A stretch of DNA of 64,000 nucleotides. Source: Oscheius onirici (lineage: Eukaryota > Nematoda > Chromadorea > Rhabditida > Rhabditidae). A program made the translations under genes and the position numbers. The notes beneath the pieces were generated by a model. The model was given only the letters and a program-made list of their open reading frames with translations, made no database searches and was not told the origin of the DNA. The stretch lies in assembly GCA_932521025.1 (NCBI GenBank), contig OW051468.1, positions 5,828,064 to 5,892,063 of the forward strand, written 5' to 3'. Of the stretch, positions 55,772 to 64,000 are shown piece by piece. Each line of letters begins with the position of its first letter. The stretch's first letter is position 1.

Positions 55772-57461
55772 GTCTTCTTTGTTTTGAAACTTGTAAATAT
55801 TTGGCTGGTATTTGTGATGTTTAATTGTAATTATTTGAGCGTCATGAATTGTACATTTCGTTTAGAAATCAGAATCAAAAGGTTTTCGTCGCGACCACCA
55901 TCATCTTAGCTTTTTTTTCACAATTTCTCATCTCAGATCAATACTTCCCTAGTATGCACGGAATGAAACATTGAAAAACCGAATGTAAGTTTCTGAATTC
56001 CAAACTTCAAACGCAAAAGTTGTCTGAAAGTAGTAACAAGACTTCTATTGGCAAGTTCTGACAAGTGAAGTCTCAAGTAAAATAGTCTCCTGGAACTATT
56101 CTAGCTCCACGTCTCATGCTGTGCTGATGGCTGTCTCGACTCTCTATGTCAAGTGTTTCTACTTTTTATTCTGACAGTACAGTTATACTAGACATTGACA
56201 ATCAGACACTGCGAACAGTAGCGCCACAGACACTTGCTTTCTTTTGTTAAAAAAGAGACGGCAATGTGACAGTCAGTTGTGAATCCGCCACAACTGACAG
56301 CCTTCGAAAGAAGGTGTCACGCTCGGTCTTCCTGGTTCCTTGGGTACCTCCTCGAGTCCACAGCGGTGTTTGGTATAGCTCTTGGAGAACCGAGGAATCG
56401 TTTGGGGAAGACTGATAGTGCTCTTTTCTAGCGCGAAAACTCGGACAGTTCATGAGAAATATAGGAGAAACGCGAGTAGTCTTTCTGTTTGATCATTTTC
56501 AGGGTCTTGTGGTTGGCCTCAACAGATTATGTTTTCTGTTTGAGTGGACTCCACCGTGCTACTGTTGTCCTATGGTAGATATTTCGAAGATGTTTCTGAA
56601 GAAAAATATGCCGCTTGAAAATCATGCCGACGATGTGGACATCAAAATATAGAAGGCAACCCGGAAACTGTCATCTCCGAAGATTACACTACCGTCACGA
56701 TTCTGTCACTTTAGTATGTTTCTTTTTTATGCTATGAAAGATTAGTCCTGGACTGGAGATGGACTGATGCCTGTGAATCATTGTCAGAAGCTTTAGCGCG
56801 AGAGAAAACTATCAGCCTTCCCCAAATGATTTCTCGGGTCTCCAAGAGCTATACCAAACACCGCTGTGGACTCGAGGAGGTGTCCAAGGAACCGGGGAAG
56901 ACCAAGCATGACACTTTCTTTCGAAGCTGTCAGCTGTGGTGGATTCACAACTGACTGTCAGATTGCCTTCTCTTTTTTAACAAAAGAAAGCAAGTGTCTG
57001 TGGCGCTACTGTTCGCAGTGTCTGATTGTCAATGTCTAGTATAACTGTACTGTAGTAAAAAAAGAAAGTAGAAACGCCTGACCTTTTTTAGAGTAGAAGA
57101 AGCCATCCGCACATCAGGAGTCGTCGAGCTAGAATAGTTCCATAAGACTACTTTACTTGAGAAGTGTCAGAACTTGTCGAACTTTTAGAACTTTCTCTAA
57201 TTTTAGGCTAAACAATAAAAAAGATTAGCTTTACAAAATGGGGTGTGGACAATGGGATGTTAGTTGCAAATAATATTCACCAAGTTGTTCTCAATCCGCT
57301 CTTTTCTTTTGCTTGTTCTTCAGGCTCTTGAAAATAAAGCTTCCTTCTCTGAACTTGACCAATTAAAGGCTCGCTTGCACCACAACCAGTTGTCAGTCGA
57401 TCCTCGCTAATGGAGATGGGCCGCTAGTTAACTGACCGGTCTCTCTGGCGCTCTGACCCAC
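55772..57461. other. Intergenic region occupied largely by an inverted-repeat element
   Basis: After about 280 bp of likely GPCR 3' UTR, 56051-57180 is the inverted-repeat element. The last 280 bp should contain the promoter of the MAM-domain gene. No other gene was seen. Confidence 0.6.
56051..57180. mobile_element. 1.1-kb inverted-repeat (foldback/MITE-like) element
   Basis: Left arm about 56051-56440 and right arm about 56795-57180 are reverse complements with scattered mismatches. Pairs include CAAGTTCTGACA with TGTCAGAACTTG at the ends, GGAACTATTCTAGCT with AGCTAGAATAGTTCC, and GACATTGACAATCAGACACT with AGTGTCTGATTGTCAATGTC. The 350-nt loop holds a 66-codon ORF (56452-56652) but no transposase. 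Ends and target duplication could not be fixed by eye. A transcript would fold into a long hairpin. Confidence 0.8.
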
Positions 57462-59413
57462 ATGACCTGGCTCTTTTTCTACTTTTGTTCTGTCGCTGCA
57501 GCAGCTCCTCTGATAGGATGGCGGCTCGAGCCACCGTGGGAAATGACCACGCAGGCACTTCTTCCTACTCCACTCTTGCATGTTCCGATTCTACTGAAAG
57601 GAACGGAAGACCAATTTCTTCTGGCTCAAGGAAGGTTCGGACTGGAATCTGCCGGGGATGCTCTCAGTCCTCTCCTTCCAGCTTCTAGTTCCTCCAGAAT
57701 ATTGACATTCAAATATGCCAAGATACGAGATTTTGCCTTCTACAGCCATCTAATCTTTAGGTAGGAGCTGCCGACCTACAGATCTTGTTGAAGGAGGGTG
57801 ATTCGTTCCGACTGCTCGACTCGATTACTGAACAGACTGGCAGCAAGTGGCTAGAAAGAACTACGCTTCTTCCTCCTGGTGATGGGAATCAGCAGGTACC
57901 GTTTTTTTCTAAGCAGAGCAGAATCTTGGAATAAAAACTTGTTTAGCTGCTCTTCCGAGCTCGAGGAATCCTCGACGGTCTGGACGCTGTTGCCATCTCT
58001 TCTGTCCAAATCAAATCTTCCCCCGCATCAGTTCTGTCAGTAGCCAAAAACCTTCCCAAAGGAATAAGGCGAAAGCCAGCCAGATCTACAACCTGTGAGG
58101 CAATTGAGTGCTCGTTTCAGCAAACTACGTGTCATTGGTTTGTTTGTCGAAGAAGTAATCGAAATATGTAGGTTTAGGTCCTTCCACGGGTTCATGCCTC
58201 TTGACGGGAAGGTAGTTTCGAAGGAGAACGGTCTCATGAGCAGCGAGCCAATTATTCTTCCAGCCAGTGCTCATTTCCAAATGGAGATTTTTGTCGGGTA
58301 TGAGTTGGTGCAGGGATCTGGTGTACTGCATTTCTTCCAGAGTACACGCCTCGGCCGCCGTCTACCAACGTCTCGGAACCGAAGAACAGCTCCTCTGGAC
58401 AGCTGGAGGCATGACTCTTCCTGAATGGAACACTGTCCGTCTTCCGCTTCGTCTCACCTCATTCCCCTCCAGAATTATCATCAAATCCATTTCGGTCGCT
58501 GGTGGCTACGTGTCTGTTCGAAATACAAAGCTTGTCAATGAGTTTGGGAGAAGTCTCTCCTGCGGTGAGTATTTTCAAAGCAAGTTGTTGACAACACGGC
58601 AGCATCTAGTTTTTTCTAGGTTCTGTAAAGTTTCTTATTTTGATAAGTTTTTTTCATCTGTAGAACACTACTACTCTCAAAAGGGGTATTGAACGAAACG
58701 CCATCGACAAGGCAGTGCTTGGCTTTGTGCAAAGAGGCAATTGAAGAATCTGTGGGTATTACTCACCTAGAAAAAAAAGAACTGTACAAATACAAACAAA
58801 GTTTCTTTAGGCTTAAATACCGCAGCCATTCGTCCCCGTAACGACGGAACTATCCGTCTGACTGCTGTCCAAAAGCTGACTCCGGGTCTACCACTCCTTC
58901 CACAGGTTCCAGTCTCGTCTTTGTAAAAGAATCTATTCAGATTTCGTCTCCATTTACACCCTTTTCTCCATTCTTTCGCTCCAGCACAACGACAACAGAA
59001 AGACCGACCACAGTTAGACTCCAGCCTCCTCTTCCCGCTGCCAGTTTCATGAAATCGATTGACGTCAACAAAATCAAAACAATGGCTAAGGTTTTGCATA
59101 TTCTTATACATACAAACGTGAAAATTAAGAAATTTGGGTTTCCGGAGACGGCAATAACTCCGATCAACGGATACTCAAAGAAAACTGATCAAAGTTTGTC
59201 TTTGGCCTCTCTGGGCCTGCCAGCGACTCTTCAAAAGGCCCTCAGTGATAAATTGTCCCAATTTATCGAGTAAGAATAGCACATTACCAACAAAAAATCT
59301 CTAGACTTCCTCCATCGACTTCTTCCCGAGAATCTCGACCATTTTCACGGGAGCAGATGGACTGGATCGTCTCGCACTCATTCAATAATTTCATCAAACA
59401 AGCAAGACCGTGA
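57462..59413 (+). CDS. Secreted protein with MAM-like domains
   Basis: Reliable exons are 57462-57716, 57761-57895, 57947-58137, 58172-58297 and 58341-58564, joined in phase. The 3' part (58664 to TGA at 59411-59413) has several small exons whose joins I could not fix. The start MTWLFFYFCSVAAAAP is a signal peptide. The first unit resembles a MAM domain: EDQFLLAQGR, DALSPLLPASSSSRILTFKY, then ADLQILLKEGD, SKWLERTTLLPPG and LLFRARGILDGLDAVAISSV. A second begins CSFQQTTCHWF and ends VSVRNTKL after EEQLLWTAGGM and WNTVRLPL. MAM domains mediate extracellular adhesion. The C-terminus has a Thr-rich linker and a short helical end. Intron 57717-57760 seems to use a GC donor (TAT|GCCAAG). Confidence 0.6.
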
Positions 59414-59890
59414 AAAAGAAGAAGGAAAGAGAACTTCAATATTTATACAACTCGATGAAGATTTGAAAAACTCAGACTGTCGAATGGTACATAGAGGGAA
59501 AGCCTATCTGGAATACTACGTTGAGCAGCAGATCAACTAGAGTCGAGAAACAAAGAGATTGGGTGGTACGAACGATGATAATGAGCGAGAAGATGTAGAC
59601 AATAATATAACAAGAAAAATGGGACAATATCTCAACATACACATAGAAAGAAACCCGTAAGAAGAGCAATAAATCGGGAAAGATTGCAACTGGGAGGGTG
59701 AAAAAAGCACAAAAAAGAATAGAGATTTGGGTAGATTGTATATTTCAAGGGGGAGGAACCCGAGTCAGCACCGGGACACTGAAGAGACAGAGGGGGAGAA
59801 TACCGTAACATTCTACTTGTAAGGCATAATGACCCGCCATGAATGGGAACACTGGGCAAAGTGGAAAGTGAAAGAAAAAGATAGTAGAAA
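59414..59890. other. Convergent 3' flank between the MAM gene and the guanylyl cyclase
   Basis: 477 bp between convergent stop codons. TTTATT at 59444 on the plus strand may be a minus-strand poly(A) signal. No exon was recognised. Confidence 0.45.
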
Positions 59891-62800
59891 TCACCGGAAC
59901 TCTTCGCCAAAATCGGGAATCTCGATGTCGCGATAGCCTTTCAGCCAGTAGGTCGTCTGTTTACCTTTGCCCTTCATCTCAACTTCTCCTCGCAAATCGA
60001 GACGGAAGCCCGTGTCCTTGTCCAGAATTTCTTTAGTCACCGAAGAAACGTGAATTTTTAGGGCTACAACTTGAACTTTAGTAAGTAAGCTAGGAAGAAC
60101 TAACGCAATCCGTTACTCTCCATTCTGCTCGAAGTATTGACTGTATCTCCGAATAGACAGTACCTGGGCATTTTCGAGCCAACGACTCCGGCAACTACTG
60201 ATCCTAAAATGTGAAGTTTGTTAAAAAAAAATAGAAAAAAAACAAACCTGAATGCATACCGATCCTCAACTTCAGCTGTTCCGTTGGACGGTGTCGTATG
60301 ATGAAGTTTTTGACTTTATGAAGAAGTGCCAGCGACATTTGGGCAATCTGGGAGGCATGATCATCTCTCCTTTCAGGTAGACCCGAGACGACCATGTAGG
60401 CATCACCTGAAATCACCTTTTTTTTTTTTAGAAAAATTCAGATTTCCAGATTCCAGGGGTTAAGAAATTTCAAAACAATGCTCAGAGGTGTTCTTCTACA
60501 ACATGCGTACGACCGCGCCGAGCAGTCTTCATGATTAGCATGACACAATTCATCATTGCACGTGGGATTGAACTCAAGTAGTTTCCATCAATAATCTAAT
60601 GCTTTAGCCACTACGCCAAGCATGCCAGTCGGTTTTTGACCTCGAAAGGGAGGTTAAAAAGAAAACTGACCGATAGTTTCGACCTTATAGACCTTGAAAT
60701 TGTCGACGACGCCATCGAACGCCAGATAGAGGTCATTGAGCAGAGTGACGACTTGGAGCGGAGTGGAAGCGGACGAAAGAGCTGTGAAACCGACAATGTC
60801 CGAAAAGTAGATTGTGACAATGTCGTAGGACTCGGCTTGGACGGCGTTTCCGGCAATCAGCTGAATATTATCTTCATTTCAGAACTAACATTAAAAAACC
60901 TGATCAGCGACACTTGGTGGCAAAAGCTGATGCAGCAAATCTTCGACCTTCTTCTTCTCGGCAAGATATTCCTGAGTTCTGGCTTCGACAAGGCCCTCCA
61001 AATTGTTGGCATATTGTTCCATTCTTTTCAAGAGGTTATCCACGAGATTCGACGTCTCGTTGTCCCTGTTCAGACCGCGGACGACTTTTCGAATCATCGT
61101 CATGTCGGGACGTTCGCTTGGCTCCTCGTCCCAACAGGCTCGCATCAACTTCATCAGATCCTCGCTTTTCGGGTCTTTTTTCAGCTGACTCGTCCACGGA
61201 TTGTCCGGATGGTCTGGTGGGTCATAAGGACGGAAGCCACATTTGAAGCCGTACTCGTCCATGTGGGGATGTTTTTTCACGTTTATGATGATCTCTGGAA
61301 GCAATTTATAGTAAAATGAACTGAATGATGCATGCCTTTGGGCTCGAGGTCGTTTTCACACCAAAAGGCGCCTTGTCGCCAGACCATCTCGTGCAATATG
61401 ATGGAAAACGAGTAAATGTCTCCTTTAGGCGATCCCTGAGGCGGCGGACAATCCATTCGTAGTAGTTCGGGTGCCGTCCAGAGCATTCCTGTAGTTTTTA
61501 TATGAACATTTCAATAAAAAAAACATACGTTTAAAGTAGGCATGTTCTCCTAGATCTTCTATCAATGGCGGCGTTTCCAAGGCATGCAATCGGTGGAGAC
61601 CAAAGTCGGTCACTTTAAGGACAAAACGACTGTCGACCACGCAATTTGATGACTTCAGCTTGCCGTGACTTCGTATTTCGGAATTGTGCAGAAAGTACAA
61701 GCCCTAATGTTGAAAATTTCATTTAAAAAAAAGAGAAATACTTGCCTTGACCAGATCGTGAATGAGCGAGTATTTCATCATGCTGTCGAGCTCGATTTTC
61801 TCATTTCCGAGGATATCTTCGAGGGATCCTTTTGGACAGTACTCGGTCACGACGCAAAAGTTGGGCGAATCGATGCAGGCTCCAGTGAACCGGGTAATGT
61901 GATCATGCTGCAGATCCTTCATTTTTTTCAGTTCCATCAGCTGGCTTCTGTTCAAGTCGAGTTTCGGATAGCGCTTCGGATCGATATTGAGCTTCTTGTA
62001 GGCGACCATGACTCCCTTGTAATGTGTCGTATTCGTGTAGATCTGGCCGTTGTTCTGAACTATCGTCTCGCCTGATCCGCCACTCTGCAGCAACATTATT
62101 TTGAAATAAATAAAAGTAGCTTACTCTGATGGAAAGAGCTCCGAAACTGAGTTTCTTTTTGCCGAGGGAGATACTCTTTTTGTCTCTGGCTTCGAAATCC
62201 TCCTCCGAGCTGCTCTTTTTCTTGTATTCGGATCCGCCTGACGGTGAACTGACTCGACGATGATCTCCCGTTGTTCGCTGGGGCAATTGGAATGAGACGT
62301 CATTTAATGGAGAACACTCGCCATCCTGCAATTCCTATTGTTTAAATAGAAAAAATCTGTTGAAAAAAAGGCCAACCTCGACTTCTTTGAGCGTATTTTG
62401 ATGCGAAGTAATAGCTCCATTCTTGTCCCCATTAGGCGAACTCCTTTTTCGGGTGAAGATGCTCAGTTTGCGATCGATCATTGCACTTATTTTTCGAGTA
62501 GCGCCGCTACTTGACGACCTCTGAAACTTATTTTTCCCTTTTACAAAGCAAAGAAAGCACTTGTTTTTAAGTTAAGCGAGCTATTTCTGACTGTAGCAAG
62601 CGTCTATAATCAGCTGGGTCAAAAGTTCTTTCAAAAACAGTTTGTAGGGGAAAACAACACTTTTGCGGTGGGTGCAAAGTGAGGTTTATTCATTCGAGAG
62701 GATCCGAAGGTGTATGTGATGGTATATCGAATTAGGGCCACAAAGCTGTAGAGACAGACTGCACGTGCGTCAAACAAACTGAAACATACCAAGCGCATTC

Positions 62801-64000
62801 GCATTGGGCCTAGAATGTCGTCTTCGAACTGAAAATGCTCTCAAAAAAAGAAAAAAAGCCTAATCAACGTAAGCGTGAGAGTAAAACAAAAAAAGAGTTA
62901 CAGAGCTGTGTTAGAGACAAACCTTGTCAGAGCCAACACTGCTACGAGAGTTAGAACGAAGGAGAGCTTCCGATTCCGGCACGTAATGATTTTCGCGTTT
63001 CTTCTTCAGGCGTCGTTTCTCCTTCTGAAATTCACAAAACTGAGATTGGACGACTGGATAGCTTTGTCTGGATCTGGCTGGATAGCTTGGCTTTTTCGAG
63101 CAATGAATTAGAGGGGGGAACGGACCTTTTGTTGTTCTTCGCCGTCCAACTCTTCCCAACGAATCTTCCACGACATGGCAGCCAATTCTTGTTCCAGTTT
63201 CCATTTTCTAAGCAAAGAATTTTTAGATAAAAAATGAGATATATCAAACCTCCAGACGAAGAGGAAGACAAGTAGAAGGCCGAGAATGACGATGGCTGCT
63301 CCGAGAAGAAGATAAACATGAAGTGGATAACCCTGAAAATGAATATTTTTATCAGCCAAAACGCCTCTTTTCTAGTTCTGGCTCTATTCAATTTGCTAAA
63401 TTCGGGTTTGCATTGCAAACTTTGCAGAAAATGGCTCACTTTTGAGTACAAATGTGAAAGAAAATTACGCCAAAGACTTTTTTGCTATCTCACCTTGGGA
63501 CATTTGCTCTGGTCACTGCCGCAAATTGGTGAGTCTCGTGGCGGTTTTCCTCCAACCCAATGGAATTCGCCAACTTTATTGAGGTCGTTCTGAGCGCCGG
63601 AATAGTAGGCTACTTCCTAAAGATTGTTTAAAATATATAGAGAGAAAAATACGCTAACCACGAATTTGTCCTGAGCGGGATCGAGATCGAGTAGAGAATA
63701 GTCGGAATACCTGTCGCCATTTTCGTCAATTGACACATTACCCGTAATTCCTGGAAAAGGAAGCTATTTTGCCAAAAAGTATGATTAAAACAAACCAACA
63801 AAGGTCCTTTTCCACATTTTGCTGGTAATATCGTGGCCATTTCTGGGATTCAGACCTGCTTCGATAGTCTCGTTCAAGGCGATAGCATACAAAAGAACAG
63901 CATCGTAGAAAGCACTGATAAAGTTATTCATCTGAAATTAGAACATTTTAAGCTTCAACAGGAAGAGCAAACCTCGTACTCTTTGCCCGTCTTTTTAGAA
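59891..64000 (-). CDS. gcy-28: Receptor guanylyl cyclase, natriuretic-peptide-receptor type (5' end beyond window)
   Basis: A single-pass receptor that makes cGMP. Exons in coding order are 64000-63973 (continues outside), 63931-63796, 63750-63659, 63616-63494, 63332-63250, 63207-63126, 63024-62923, 62828-62790, 62520-62377 and 62334-62125. The rest are 62084-61746, 61703-61529, 61488-61336, 61294-60900, 60860-60671, 60406-60248, 60203-60105 and 60063-59891. The extracellular part includes [15 protein letters not shown] and ends [11 protein letters not shown]. The transmembrane helix is [21 protein letters not shown]. The kinase-homology domain shows [15 protein letters not shown] (DFG kept) and WTAPELL but lacks an HRD Asp ([16 protein letters not shown]). 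A coiled-coil hinge precedes the cyclase core ([32 protein letters not shown]). Introns 61704-61745 and 61295-61335 are GC-AG. The symbol is a best guess by domain type. Confidence 0.9.
60558..60625 (-). other. tRNA-like element in a cyclase intron
   Basis: On the minus strand the 68-nt stretch contains a good A box (TGGCGTAGTGG) and B box (GAGTTCAATCC) at tRNA spacing. A CATTA/TGATG stem has a 6-nt loop where the anticodon arm belongs. The acceptor strands pair only partly (GCA/TGC), so it is more likely a tRNA pseudogene or SINE head than an active gene. Confidence 0.45.

Noticed and set aside
55495-55824. Unspliced GPCR C-terminus ending at 55824
   Set aside because: Splicing 55495-55534 gives a tail with normal receptor features (LRKHYYLRQRVNEFF). 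The unspliced frame looks like random basic sequence.

Overview
The window is nuclear DNA from a nematode, most likely a free-living species related to Rhabditina. The evidence is the gene content: a POP-1-type TCF, a two-CTLD plus CUB lectin, a DUF273 glycosyltransferase, an Sra-superfamily chemoreceptor, a DAP kinase and an NPR-type receptor guanylyl cyclase. Most introns are 35-45 nt. Several start codons lie only 0-7 nt after a strong TTTCAG/TTCCAG acceptor, as expected for spliced-leader trans-splicing. There is no bacterial, organellar, rRNA or CRISPR material. Exon chains were assembled by hand from reading frame, splice phase and family homology. Most chains close exactly in frame, and uncertain ones are marked.

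Layout: 1-2112 (+) is the 3' part of a Met/Gln-rich coiled-coil protein. 2487-3867 (-) is mitochondrial ETF-alpha. 4291-4670 (+) LAMTOR5 and 4810-5157 (+) URM1 form a close tandem pair. 5272-6629 (-) is an SLD-2 replication factor and 7479-11197 (+) a LARP4/5-type La protein. 12024-15102 (-) is POP-1/TCF and 20611-22457 (+) a short calcium-channel beta subunit; they are divergent around 5.5 kb of non-coding DNA. 22732-23980 (-) is a Ulp1-like cysteine protease and 25980-26730 (+) a TNFAIP8-family protein.

26845-29399 (+) is a C-type-lectin/fibrinogen-domain fusion, 31084-31667 (+) a secreted Cys-rich protein, 32235-34208 (+) a DUF273 transferase and 35030-37803 (+) a synaptotagmin-like Rab effector. 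38483-40063 (-) is a CTLD-CTLD-CUB lectin and 40506-41003 (+) a Lys/Pro-rich membrane-anchored protein. 44823-51463 (+) is a full-length DAP kinase. 53569-55771 (+) is a chemoreceptor GPCR, 57462-59413 (+) a secreted MAM-domain protein, and 59891 to the window end (-) a receptor guanylyl cyclase.

The main observations are these. DAPK contains a candidate internal first exon that would give a kinase-less isoform. At least five introns use GC-AG splice sites. SLD-2 carries a tandem exon triplication of CDK-site modules. The Rab effector has an in-gene stop and poly(A) signal that predict a C2-less isoform. A 1.1-kb inverted-repeat element has a nearly identical truncated copy 32 kb away. The gene set recalls C. 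elegans chromosome I, including an adjacent pop-1/ccb-2 pair.
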